Assembly (NCBI GenBank): GCA_041675885.1
Contig: JBAYSY010000019.1
Location: 1-53,426 of the forward strand
Direction: 5' to 3'
DNA length: 53,426 bases
Origin: JBAYSY01 sp041675885
Lineage (GTDB): Bacteria; Pseudomonadota; Alphaproteobacteria; Rhodobacterales; Rhodobacteraceae
In this document: piece by piece, positions 33,832-45,580 of the stretch
Position numbering within the stretch: the first letter of the stretch is position 1
Layout of the letters: the number at the start of each line of letters is the position of its first letter
The notes under the pieces: model-generated
Databases searched by the model: none
Told to the model about the DNA's origin: nothing
What the model saw: only the letters and a program-made list of their open reading frames with translations
Position numbers and translations under genes: made by a program

Positions 33832-34667
33832 ATGGCGAAGCTCACGAAACCGTTCTGCGAGACCGTCAAACCGCCTGCGACGGCTTATGAAATCCACTGG
33901 GATGACCGGGTGCCGGGATAGGGCCTGCGCGTCACCGCCACAGGGGGCCGCGCCTTCGTTGCCCAAGGGCGCGTCAAGGGAAAGGCGGTCATCGTCACCA
34001 TCGGGCGCTTTCCGCTCTACACCGAGGACCAAGCTCGCAAGCGCGCCCAGAGCCTGCTTCAGCAGATGCGCGACGGCATTGACCCTCGGGATGTGAAGCG
34101 CGAGGAGGAAGCCAAGGCCGTCACCTTGCAGCAGGTAGCCAAAGCGTTCTTCGCTCGACCGGGGATGCTGAAACCGACCACTCGCGATGAGATGGATCGG
34201 CACCTCAAGACCGCGTTCGACAAGTGGCTGACCCGCCCATCGCCTCGATCACCCCGGCAGACTGCCGCAAGCGGTATGAGGAAATTGCGACGAAGGGCCT
34301 ACGGAAGAAGCCCGCCCCCGCACCGGGCAGCGCTGCCTCCGCCTTCAAGATTCTCGAGCGGCTTATCAACTGGGCGAGAACCGAATACCAGACGAAAGAC
34401 GGCAAGCCGATCATCGAGAAGAACCCGGTTGAGGTTATCAAGGAGGAACTGGTAAAGTAGGTTGATAGGGCACGGACCCGGCACATCGACCGCCGGAACG
34501 TTGGCATGTTCTGGCATCTGTTGGCCACAGCGCGGCAGAATCCCGCCTTCAGCGCCGACATGCTGGCCGGGTTGGACCTCGTGATGTTCCTCCTGCTGAC
34601 CGGCACCCGCCGCAACGAAGGGGCGATGCTGACATGGGATCGCGTGAACCTTGACGACACCGACCCG
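33832..34667 (+). pseudogene. tyrosine recombinase (phage-type integrase) pseudogene
   Basis: The ATG at 33832 opens MAKLTKPFCETVKPP, an Arm/DUF4102-like N-terminus. It meets TAG at 33919-33921, then continues in frame as GLRVTATGGRAFVAQGRVKG. A frameshift lies near 34229-34237, where ITPADCRKRYEEI resumes in another frame, and a second TAG is at 34458-34460. The catalytic-domain start FLLLTGTRRNEGAMLTWDRVNL (first active-site Arg) is present at about 34588-34650, but the HxxR and Tyr parts are missing. It is 158 bp from the tRNA-Pro fragment, as expected for an integrase; it cannot be functional. Confidence 0.85.
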
Positions 34668-35276
34668 GTCAGCATGTCGGCGCTACCCAAGCACAATACC
34701 ACGACCATCATCACCCCTGAGGGTGAAGCCGTCGCCTCGACCTTTGGTATGTGGCTGGGCAGCGACAGGCGCATGGTCGCCTATACCCTGACCTTCGACC
34801 CGAGCGCCGGGGAGTTTTGCACGGCAGAGGATGGGCGGCACGCGCTGAACCTGTGGAAGCCGCGCCCGCACACGGCACCGCCGGACTGGCAACAGCGTAT
34901 CGGCATCTTTCTCGAACACATCACGTTCCTTATCCCCGACGAGGCGGAACGGAACAGATTCCTCGACTGGCTGGCACATACCGAACAGCAGTCCGGAGTC
35001 CTGCCGCACAACCATTACCTGATGATCGCCAACAGCCGGACCCGCCACGACGAGGTGGCGCTGGAACTGGTGGCAAGCCACCCTCGCGACCTCAACATGG
35101 CGGATGACCTGTTCCATGCGGTCTTCGACATGGACCCGAGCTTCGCCCCCGATGCAGGTCGCAAGTGGGCGCTTCTGCCGCATATCGCACGGAAGGCGGG
35201 CATCGAGCCGCTGCCCAAGCCGTTCACCTTGCTCGGACGACCGGAGGTGAAGGTATGGGCGTTGCGCAATGCATAG
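34668..35276 (+). pseudogene. phage/satellite primase-helicase remnant fused to the integrase fragment
   Basis: The same open frame that carries the integrase piece (from 34506) changes identity at about 34668. LTFDPSAGEF, RHALNLWKPRPH, DWQQRIGIFLEHITFLIPDEAERNRFLDWLAHTEQQ and HYLMIANSRT match the region before the ATPase of DUF5906/D5-type primase-helicases. The Walker A motif that should follow (SRTGK-like) is cut to SRTRHDEV, and a C-terminal tail (LLPHIARKAGIEPLPKPFTLLG) follows. I read this as an internal deletion of the AAA core plus fusion to the integrase; the protein is not expected to work. Confidence 0.6.
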
Positions 35277-35684
35277 GGGTGGCGGGGTGCCCTTGCCATG
35301 GCTTTTGAAGCTGAACTGAACCGTATCGCCGCCCCTGAAGCTCCCCGGCGTAAAACACCGCGCACAGCCCCCCTAAGCACCCCTTTGCCTCCCTACCGAA
35401 AAAGTGCAGCACCATGGACCTACCCGAACTTTCGCAGGCAGCACTTTTTACAAGGGGGGCAAAGGGGGCTTCGGGGGGCAAAGGCATCAGTTCAGCCTTC
35501 CGCCTTGACCGTCATATGCGCCCTGTATGCGGGACAGGGGTGGCAAGCGGCTGGAATGGTTCGGATCCTGCCTGTGGTCATTGAAACCGCCTAGCCAGGT
35601 GCAAGCCATACCGGCACTCTACATCGGCAGAATGTGTGTGATAATGGCGATTGAGAACAAAGCGAGCACAAGCCGATACCAGTC
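35277..35684. other. non-coding remainder of the relic element
   Basis: About 400 bp without a supportable gene, less GC-rich than its surroundings. It contains the long inverted repeat at 35367-35479, described separately. The open frame 35298-35594 reads through both arms of that repeat and has no ribosome-binding site. Confidence 0.5.
35367..35479. repeat. long imperfect inverted repeat in the relic element
   Basis: Left arm 35367-35407 (GCCCCCCTAAGCACCCC to AAAAAGTGC) pairs with right arm 35441-35479 (GCACTTTTTACAAGG to GGGGGGC) over about 39 nt, with a 33-nt loop. It lies 91 bp after the primase remnant. Position next to a primase suggests a replication origin or recombination site of the former element; that is inference. 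Confidence 0.75.
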
Positions 35685-35813
35685 ATGGACCCCGATACCG
35701 GCAAACGTATGCCATTGGACCGCCGTGCCCAAGGGGGAGCCCCCGAGGCCGCCCTGCATATCCTGAACCATATCGTGCCAGACATCCCGCCGGACGAGGG
35801 GGACCAGCGATGA
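35685..35813 (+). CDS. small hypothetical ORF in the relic element
   Basis: 42 codons (MDPDTGKRMPLDRRAQ ...), whose TGA overlaps the ATG of the next ORF by 4 nt. The coupling and acidic C-terminus (DIPPDEGDQR) suggest a real small element gene, but there is no clear ribosome-binding site and no recognised family. Confidence 0.35.
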   Translation: MDPDTGKRMPLDRRAQGGAPEAALHILNHIVPDIPPDEGDQR

Positions 35814-36241
35814 GCAATGAGCAGAACCCGCCGGTCTGGACCGGCCCGGTGATCCGTTTCATCAAGGACAGCCTGCCTGTCCTCAATCCCAAGGGCAAGG
35901 AATGGGACCATATGTGTGCCACTGCGTATCAGTTCGGCAGCGAGGCGCTGGTTCCCTCGGCCAAGCGGAGGAAATCCGACGCGGCGCAAGGCCGCTGGCC
36001 CGCTCCAGGCGGCCAGAGAACCTGCCCAGATTGGGCGATATCTGCGGCTTGGAGACGGCGGGCATGGAGGAGGATGGCATTCCCGTCTTCCGCGCCCTGC
36101 CCGAACTTGTGCCGGGGCCTGAAGCATGCCCGGTTGGAGCGACAGATCCTGGTCCGCTCGCGTTCGATGGAAGCTGGCTTTCTGGATTGCGTCCCGGAGC
36201 AGCGAGTACAAAAACCGTGCCAACCCGTTCCACGGAGCTGA
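35810..36241 (+). CDS. hypothetical ORF in the relic element, probably broken
   Basis: 143 codons from an ATG overlapping the preceding stop, with GACGAGGGGGACC upstream. The first ~57 residues (MSNEQNPPVWTGPVIRFI to EALVPSAKRR) look like a genuine protein. After about 35980 the composition becomes Trp/Arg/Ser-rich and random, consistent with a frameshift or junction into unrelated DNA. No family recognised. Confidence 0.35.
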   Translation: MSNEQNPPVWTGPVIRFIKDSLPVLNPKGKEWDHMCATAYQFGSEALVPSAKRRKSDAAQGRWPAPGGQRTCPDWAISAAWRRRAWRRMAFPSSAPCPNLCRGLKHARLERQILVRSRSMEAGFLDCVPEQRVQKPCQPVPRS

Positions 36242-36405
36242 GGGAAAGCTCTTTCTCTTCGTGGGCATAGCGGTCGCACGGTGGCGAGCAGATCGCGGTC
36301 GGCATCGACCCAGAAGTCGAGATGCAGATCGGCGAGAACGAGAAACCCCCTGCAATGGCCATTGTTTCGTGGGCGGAACACACCCGCGTTTCCATGATTC
36401 GTATA

Positions 36406-36463
36406 TTTGCAATTTTGCAATTTGCAGATTTTATCCTGTCAAATTTTTGCAAATATGCCGCAA
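36406..36463 (+). promoter_or_regulatory. TTTGCAA half-site cluster upstream of pccB (probable PccR/ScfR operator)
   Basis: An AT-rich block holds TTTGCAA at 36406, TTTGCAA at 36414, TTTGCA at 36421 and TTTGCAAA at 36446-36453; after 4 nt the last is followed by CCGCAAGC. The published PccR (ScfR family) site upstream of Rhodobacter sphaeroides pccB is, as I recall it, TTTGCAAA-N4-TTTGCAAA. Match and position (60-115 bp before the ATG) support a propionyl-CoA-responsive operator; not verified. Confidence 0.6.
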
Positions 36464-36521
36464 GCCGCTTTGCCTCGCCCGCATGAACCGTTAGGTTGCC
36501 GCATCTTTTCGGGGGAGAGCC

Positions 36522-38054
36522 ATGAAAGACATCCTGCAGGAGCTTGAGGACCGCCGTGCCGTGGCCCGTGCCGGGGGCGGTCAGCGGCGGATCGACGCCC
36601 AGCACGCCAAGGGCAAGCTGACCGCGCGCGAACGGATCGAGCTTCTGCTCGACGAGGGCTCGTTCGAGGAGTTCGACATGTTCGTGGCCCACCGCTGTAC
36701 CGACTTCGGGATGGAGCGCGACCGGCCCCCGGGCGATGGCGTCGTCACGGGCTGGGGCACCGTGAACGGCCGCATGGTCTATGTCTTCTCGCAGGATTTC
36801 ACCGTGTTCGGCGGCTCGCTTTCGGAAACCCACGCGCAGAAGATCTGCAAGATCATGGACATGGCGATGCAGAACGGCGCGCCGGTGATCGGGATGAACG
36901 ATTCGGGCGGGGCGCGGATTCAGGAGGGCGTGGCCAGCCTCGCCGGTTACGCCGATGTGTTCCAGCGCAACATCATGGCCTCGGGCGTGGTGCCGCAGAT
37001 CTCGCTGATCATGGGGCCTTGCGCGGGCGGCGCGGTCTATTCGCCCGCCATGACCGACTTCATCTTCATGGTGAAGGATTCCTCCTACATGTTCGTCACC
37101 GGCCCCGATGTGGTGAAGACGGTCACGAACGAGATCGTCACCGCCGAGGAACTGGGCGGCGCCTCGACCCATACCAAGAAGTCCTCGGTTGCCGACGGCG
37201 CCTATGAAAACGATGTCGAGGCGCTGGCCGAGACCCGCCGCCTGATCGACTTCCTGCCGCTTTCCAACCGCGAAAAACCGCCGGTGCGGCCGTTCTACGA
37301 CGATCCGGGCCGACTTGACGCCAGTCTCGACACGCTGATCCCCGGCAACCCGAACCAGCCCTACGACATGAAGGAACTGATCCTGAAGCTGGCCGACGAG
37401 GGCGATTTCTTCGAGATCCAGAAGGATTTCGCGGGAAATATCGTCACCGGCTTCATCCGGCTGGAGGGGCAGAGCGTGGGCGTGGTGGCCAACCAGCCGA
37501 TGGTGCTGGCGGGCTGCCTGGATATCGATTCGTCGCGCAAGGCCGCGCGCTTCGTGCGGTTCTGCGACGCGTTCGAGATCCCGATCCTGACGCTGGTCGA
37601 TGTGCCCGGCTTTCTGCCCGGCACCGGGCAGGAATACGGCGGCGTGATCAAGCACGGCGCGAAACTGCTGTTCGCCTATGGCGAGGCCACGGTGCCGAAG
37701 GTGACGGTGATCACCCGCAAGGCTTACGGCGGCGCTTATGACGTGATGGCCTCGAAACACCTGCGCGGCGATTTCAACTACGCCTGGCCCACGGCGGAAA
37801 TCGCGGTGATGGGGGCGAAGGGCGCGGTGGAAATCCTCTACCGCAACGAACTGGGCGACCCCGAGAAGATCGCCGGGCGGACGAAGGACTACGAGGACCG
37901 CTTCGCCAACCCCTTTGTCGCGGCGGAAAAGGGCTTTATCGACGAGGTGATCATGCCCCATTCCACCCGCAAGCGGATCTGCCGCGCCTTCGCCAGCCTG
38001 CGGGGCAAGAAGCTGTCGAATCCCTGGAAGAAACACGACAACATCCCGCTGTGA
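36522..38054 (+). CDS. pccB: propionyl-CoA carboxylase, beta (carboxyltransferase) subunit
   Basis: 510 aa, standard PccB length. It transfers carboxyl from biotin to propionyl-CoA giving (S)-methylmalonyl-CoA. The crotonase-fold halves are visible: oxyanion-type glycines in NDSGGARIQEGVASLAGYADV (start NDSGGARIQEG) and MGPCAGGAVYSPA in the N-domain, and VDVPGFLPGTGQEYGG with AYGGAYDVMASKHLRGD in the C-domain. GGGAGAGCC precedes the ATG. It is the first gene of a split pcc locus, and a TTTGCAA cluster lies upstream. Confidence 0.97.
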   Translation: MKDILQELEDRRAVARAGGGQRRIDAQHAKGKLTARERIELLLDEGSFEEFDMFVAHRCTDFGMERDRPPGDGVVTGWGTVNGRMVYVFSQDFTVFGGSLSETHAQKICKIMDMAMQNGAPVIGMNDSGGARIQEGVASLAGYADVFQRNIMASGVVPQISLIMGPCAGGAVYSPAMTDFIFMVKDSSYMFVTGPDVVKTVTNEIVTAEELGGASTHTKKSSVADGAYENDVEALAETRRLIDFLPLSNREKPPVRPFYDDPGRLDASLDTLIPGNPNQPYDMKELILKLADEGDFFEIQKDFAGNIVTGFIRLEGQSVGVVANQPMVLAGCLDIDSSRKAARFVRFCDAFEIPILTLVDVPGFLPGTGQEYGGVIKHGAKLLFAYGEATVPKVTVITRKAYGGAYDVMASKHLRGDFNYAWPTAEIAVMGAKGAVEILYRNELGDPEKIAGRTKDYEDRFANPFVAAEKGFIDEVIMPHSTRKRICRAFASLRGKKLSNPWKKHDNIPL

Positions 38055-38073
38055 CGATGATGCGAGCCCGGCC

Positions 38074-38517
38074 ATGTCCGCCCCGATCCGCCCTGCACCC
38101 CTCCGGCCCCGGCGCGCTGCCGGTGCCGGGCTGCTGGCGCTGGGCATCGTATTCGGCGGCGCGGCGCGGGCCGGTGATCTCGTGCCGGTCCCCTCGGGGC
38201 AGGAGGTGCGCTTTGTCGAGGCGATCCGGGGCATCCCGGGGCCGGAGGGGCTGACCGTGCGCTTTCGTTTCCTTGCCCCCGGAATCGCCCGCGACGGCGG
38301 CAGCGTCGATTTCGACACCGCCGCCGCGGATATGGAAGCCCTGTGCAACAGCTACGCCCTGCCGCGCAGTCTCGGCATCACCGGCCCGCGGCCCGAACAG
38401 ATCGTGATTTCGCTGTCCGACATTCCGGTGCCCTTCGGCATGGCCGCCCCCGAGGCGACCCAGTTCTTCGAGGGCTACGCGATCGACGGCGACCGCTGCC
38501 TGTGGGAGCCCTGGTGA
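38074..38517 (+). CDS. exported protein, DUF6497-like
   Basis: 147 aa. Signal peptide AGAGLLALGIVFGGAARA (cleavage near ARA-GD), then a mature domain with VPSGQEVRFVEAIRGIPGPEGLTVRFRF, ADMEALCNSYALPR and ATQFFEGYAIDGDRCLWEPW. I associate this pattern with DUF6497, a small family found next to pcc genes in Rhodobacteraceae, with no known function. It is 19 bp downstream of pccB, likely in the same transcript. Confidence 0.72.
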   Translation: MSAPIRPAPLRPRRAAGAGLLALGIVFGGAARAGDLVPVPSGQEVRFVEAIRGIPGPEGLTVRFRFLAPGIARDGGSVDFDTAAADMEALCNSYALPRSLGITGPRPEQIVISLSDIPVPFGMAAPEATQFFEGYAIDGDRCLWEPW

Positions 38518-38743
38518 TGCCCTGCCTGTTGCGGCTTTTCCCCTTTGTTCCGACACCTTTGCGCCCCGCCTGTGGCGCGATTGCGCCGGATTCGACGATA
38601 TTTTCCGCAGTGCGTCATACCCCATGTTGCATGCCAAAAAAATCGGCTATGGTCGCCCCTGTCGGTCGCGTCGCGGCCGGTGGATCGCAATCGCCACACG
38701 GGCTGATTACCCCCCGTGCTAGGCAGAAAAACCGGAGGGCAGT

Positions 38744-38878
38744 ATGTCCAACAAGTTCCGCGCCGTGGTGGCGCTCTCGCTTTTCGCCCTGGTCGCGGCC
38801 TGCGCCCAGCAGGAAGAACCCGTCTACGTGCCGGAGCCGGTCCCGGCTGAGCCGACCTACACCGGCAAATACGGCTGA
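38744..38878 (+). CDS. small lipoprotein, 44 aa
   Basis: Strong GGAGGGCAGT before the ATG. MSNKFRAVVALSLFALVAACAQQ: a signal peptide with lipobox LVAAC, followed by a short Pro/Glu-rich mature peptide (EEPVYVPEPVPAEPTYTG). An outer-membrane lipid-anchored peptide is expected. Function unknown. A possible promoter TTGCAT-N15-TATGGT is at about 38627-38653. Confidence 0.72.
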   Translation: MSNKFRAVVALSLFALVAACAQQEEPVYVPEPVPAEPTYTGKYG

Positions 38879-38968
38879 CGACAGCGGGCGGGCCGCCGCA
38901 TCGCGGCCCGCCGCCTTTCTCCTTCTGCGCTGCCTTGCCCTGCGCCCTTATGGGCCGGAGGTCGCGCC

Positions 38969-39352
38969 ATGCTGAAGCACAGGGGCTTTCCCAGCCGCCT
39001 GCCTGGCACCGATTTCCAGTTTACCATCCGCCGCGCGGCCAAGGACGGGGCCACCAGGCTGATTCGCCGCGAACGCTTTCGCGACCGCAAACCGGCCGAC
39101 CGCCGGGCGGATGAAGGCTTCCTGCTCGCCCTTGTCGAGCATTTCGGCGAAGATCCTTTTGAGCGCGGCAATCTCGACGCAGGGCGGCTGTCCTGGCTGT
39201 TCGGCCGCGAGGTGGTGCCCGCCGAAGACCCGTTCGATCCCGAAAGCTACGAGGCGCTGTTGCGCATCGACCCGCGCGCGGCGCGGGCGGGCTTTCCGCA
39301 TCTGTTCGAGGATGGGGACGACAACAGCGACGACGACCGGGCGCCGGCATGA
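38969..39352 (+). CDS. conserved hypothetical protein
   Basis: 127 aa, cytosolic, strongly charged (MLKHRGFPSRLPGTDFQFT then RRAAKDGATRLIRRERFRDRK). It ends in an acidic tail FEDGDDNSDDDRAPA. No recognised domain; the composition suggests a basic N-terminal and acidic C-terminal half. It lies in the stretch between pccB and pccA, same strand. Confidence 0.6.
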   Translation: MLKHRGFPSRLPGTDFQFTIRRAAKDGATRLIRRERFRDRKPADRRADEGFLLALVEHFGEDPFERGNLDAGRLSWLFGREVVPAEDPFDPESYEALLRIDPRAARAGFPHLFEDGDDNSDDDRAPA

Positions 39353-39734
39353 ACCCGCCGACCGTATCCCCCGGCTTCTGGCGAAAGCCCGCGCAACCCG
39401 GCGCCCGCAGCGGGGCGGGGCTGGACAGCGCCGGGTTCGCATCCGATCCTTGCCCCTGTGTCGGGCACATGCCGCGCCCGGCGCCGGTTCATGTGAACCG
39501 ATACCCTTCCCGGACTTCCCGGCCCGGCCCCCGATCCGATCTACGGTCTGGTCTTCGGGTCGGGTCGGCTTTTCGGTCGGTGTCGGTCCGGGCCGTGTCT
39601 GTTCGGCCAGTGTCTGTTCAGGCCGTGCCCGGCGGGCGACTCGCCGCCGATCACTCCTTGCGCGCGAAAACTTGGTTTGACGCCGCCGCGCCGATGGCCG
39701 ATTCTGGGGAGAGAAAAAACAACGGAGGCAGATC
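39353..39734. other. intergenic region between pcc-locus small genes
   Basis: 382 bp. An ATG at 39349 overlaps the previous stop, but the frame it opens is Arg/Ser/Pro-rich and overruns the next lipoprotein. A stretch at about 39540-39640 is low-complexity (repeated GGTCGG/GTGTCTGTTC units), giving the short periodic peptide SVSVRAVSVRPVSVQAV. Nothing else is recognisable. Confidence 0.4.
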
Positions 39735-39977
39735 ATGCGAAACCCGATCCGGGCAGCCGGGGCCCTTGCGCTCATCCTTGCGCTTGCCGCGTGCAACGAC
39801 GGCTATGGCTACAGTCAGAACCCTGCGAACAATGCCGCGGTGCGCACCGTGGGCGGCGCGGCGGCCGGGGCCGTCATCGCCGATGCGACCGGCGGCAGCC
39901 GCACCCGCGGCGCGCTTATCGGCGCGGTGGCGGGCGGCGTTTCCTGCGGTGTGCCGGGCCTGCCGCGCTGTCACTGA
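39735..39977 (+). CDS. glycine-zipper lipoprotein, 80 aa
   Basis: ATG preceded by GGAGGCAGATC. Signal peptide with lipobox LALAACNDG; the mature part has a glycine-zipper segment TVGGAAAGAVIADATGG and GALIGAVAGG, as in small SmpA/YMGG-type outer-membrane lipoproteins. Two further Cys near the C-terminus (VSCGVPGLPRC) may form a disulfide. A strong terminator follows at 40036. Confidence 0.75.
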   Translation: MRNPIRAAGALALILALAACNDGYGYSQNPANNAAVRTVGGAAAGAVIADATGGSRTRGALIGAVAGGVSCGVPGLPRCH

Positions 39978-40035
39978 CCTGAATGCTGCCGACCTGAACA
40001 CCGGCGGGCCCGTGCCCGCCAATGATCCGACACAT

Positions 40036-40068
40036 GCCATCGCGGCCCTGCGCCGCGGTGGCTTTTTT
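40036..40068 (+). terminator. strong intrinsic terminator before pccA
   Basis: An 11-bp stem GCCATCGCGGC/GCCGCGGTGGC (one G-T), loop CCTGC, then TTTTTT. It lies 58 bp after the glycine-zipper gene and 48 bp before the pccA start. Confidence 0.85.
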
Positions 40069-40116
40069 GCGGCCTGAGACCGGGAACGGCCCGGAAAGGA
40101 ACTTCGAGGGGTGGAG

Positions 40117-42117
<2,001 letters not shown>

Positions 42118-42118
42118 A

Positions 42119-42664
42119 CTATCGCCCGGCCGGCCTCTGTTCCAGCATTTCCTGCCGCCGCAAGGGGAACTTGTCGATGGCGTGGGCCACTTCGCGCAGG
42201 CTCCAGGGCAGGGGCTTGCGCAGCTTGACGTCGCCGTCCTTGTCCAGCAGCACCAGCGAGAACCCGCGCGGCCGCAGCCTTGTGCGCACCTCGCCGCGCG
42301 CGGCCGGGTCGGTGTCGGTGATCACCACGATGTCGCGTTCGATCAGCGCGTCGGGGTTCGACGTCAGATACCGCATCTGTTGCAGGAACTGCGGGTCGTT
42401 CGGGGTGTCGGCAAAGACCACGATGGGCCGGAATACCCACTGGAACTGTTCCAGCGTGACCTCATCGGCCGGGAACGGTCCCCAGGAGATTTCCGGTTCG
42501 GCCCCGGCCCCGGCGGTGTCCTCGACGCCCTCAACCGGTTCTCCGGGGGAGATCGCCACCGCCGCCCCGGCGGAGAACCGGGTCGTATCCGCCTGCACGG
42601 CCGGGGCTGCAAGAATGCCAAGTATCGGAAAGATCGCGAAAAATGAGGTCAGGGCCGGTTTCAT
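42119..42664 (-). CDS. exported DUF4174-domain protein
   Basis: 181 aa from MKPALTSFFAIFPILG (ATG 42664). A signal peptide (PILGILAAPAVQA-DT) and a linker precede a thioredoxin-like-fold region: RPIVVFADTPNDPQFLQQM, DIVVITDTDP, GFSLVLLDKDGDVKLRKPLPWSLREVAHAIDKFPLRRQEM (parts quoted), the DUF4174 pattern. No CxxC. Function unknown. It faces the mutase gene divergently (99 bp) and its 3' end nearly touches the pccA stop. Confidence 0.83.
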   Translation of the reverse strand: MKPALTSFFAIFPILGILAAPAVQADTTRFSAGAAVAISPGEPVEGVEDTAGAGAEPEISWGPFPADEVTLEQFQWVFRPIVVFADTPNDPQFLQQMRYLTSNPDALIERDIVVITDTDPAARGEVRTRLRPRGFSLVLLDKDGDVKLRKPLPWSLREVAHAIDKFPLRRQEMLEQRPAGR

Positions 42665-42763
42665 GCTTCCTCCTGCTGTCCCTGATATAGGACGGTGCGC
42701 GGGGAAAACACAGGGGTAGATCGTCGCTGCCTGCGGGCGGGACGCAAGGGAAGGATGACGGGA

Positions 42764-44890
<2,127 letters not shown>

Positions 44891-44893
<3 letters not shown>

Positions 44894-45014
44894 GAAGGGG
44901 GGCTCCCGCCCCCTTGTGGCGCGCTTTCGCGCGCGACAAGGCGTTGGGCCGCGCGCCGCGCTTGCGCGCGGCGTGCCTCCGGCGGGGATATTTGTATCAC
45001 GGTGAAGATGAAGA
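44891..45014. repeat. intergenic palindromic repeat (second family), copy B
   Basis: Same order of elements as 13061-13233: GGGGGGCTCCCGCCCCC, GCGCGCTTTCGCGCGC, GCGTTGGGCCGCGCGCCGC, GCGCGCGGCG, GCCTCCGGCGGGGATATTT and an A/G-rich tail. It starts at the mutase stop codon, so it may act as its terminator. Confidence 0.65.
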
Positions 45015-45126
45015 AGTGCTCTTGATATTCTTTCACCTTTCCGAAAGTACTCTCGGGGGTGAGCCGCGTTAAGAAAGGCTTCCAGTGGAAGGCTTTCAGC
45101 GGCGAACAATTGGCCGCAGGCCAGAA

Positions 45127-45145
45127 GGGGGGCAGACGGCCCCCC
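45127..45145 (-). terminator. hairpin 3' of the DUF3572 gene
   Basis: GGGGGGC-AGACG-GCCCCCC, identical to the hairpin at 22-40 and likewise directly downstream of a minus-strand gene. The T tract is short (CTTCT). Confidence 0.45.
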
Positions 45146-45179
45146 TTTCTCCGCTCACCTCAGGCGCGCCGCCGGAGGT

Positions 45180-45458
45180 TCAGCCCCAGTCCGGCGCCCC
45201 GCCGGGCAGGGCGGCGCGGGCGCGGGCCGGGGCGGTGTAGTCGAGCGCCTCGGCATCGCAGAACCCCGTCACCCAGTTGTCGTCCATCAACAGGAAATCG
45301 AGCACCGCGCCGAGGAATTCCGGTTCCTGCGCCCGGGCGCGCAACTCTGCGGGGCTGGCGCCGCTTGCGGCCATGAAATGGCCCAGCATTTCCTCGTCCC
45401 CGGCGATCCAGCCGAGCGCCCGCAACGCCAGTGTTTCCGCCTCGTGCCGCGTGGCCAT
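45180..45458 (-). CDS. DUF3572-family protein
   Basis: 92 aa from MATRHEAETLALRALGW (ATG 45458, AGGAAGG upstream; ATG 45479 is possible). The small helical domain has ALRALGWIAGDEEMLGHFMAASGASPAELR and EFLGAVLDFLLMDD, the DUF3572 signature widespread in alphaproteobacteria. Function unknown. It is divergent from the PleD-like gene (122 bp), and the two may share control. Confidence 0.82.
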   Translation of the reverse strand: MATRHEAETLALRALGWIAGDEEMLGHFMAASGASPAELRARAQEPEFLGAVLDFLLMDDNWVTGFCDAEALDYTAPARARAALPGGAPDWG

Positions 45459-45580
45459 GGGTTCGGCTTCCTTCCTCATTGTCGGCCTCACTGCGGCCGA
45501 CAACGATTTCTTAACCAATCCACACCATGACTGGAAGGGACGGAGCGTGGAACGGGGCAGCAGAACGGGGCGCGGTTGGC

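Noticed and set aside
35298..35594. 98-codon frame over the long inverted repeat
   Set aside because: No ribosome-binding site, and it encodes both arms of a palindrome; better explained as non-coding structure.
35883..38348. 821-codon minus-strand open frame across the relic region and pccB
   Set aside because: Shadow of pccB; His/Gly/Arg-rich translation without motifs, extended by chance into the decayed region.
39349..40077. Frame starting at an ATG overlapping the previous stop
   Set aside because: It runs through the glycine-zipper lipoprotein gene and the terminator; Arg/Ser/Pro-rich random composition.
42665..42763. Cobalamin riboswitch before the B12-dependent mutase
   Set aside because: The gap is under 100 bp and lacks a B12-box-like sequence; the pterin methyltransferase operon also has no room for one.
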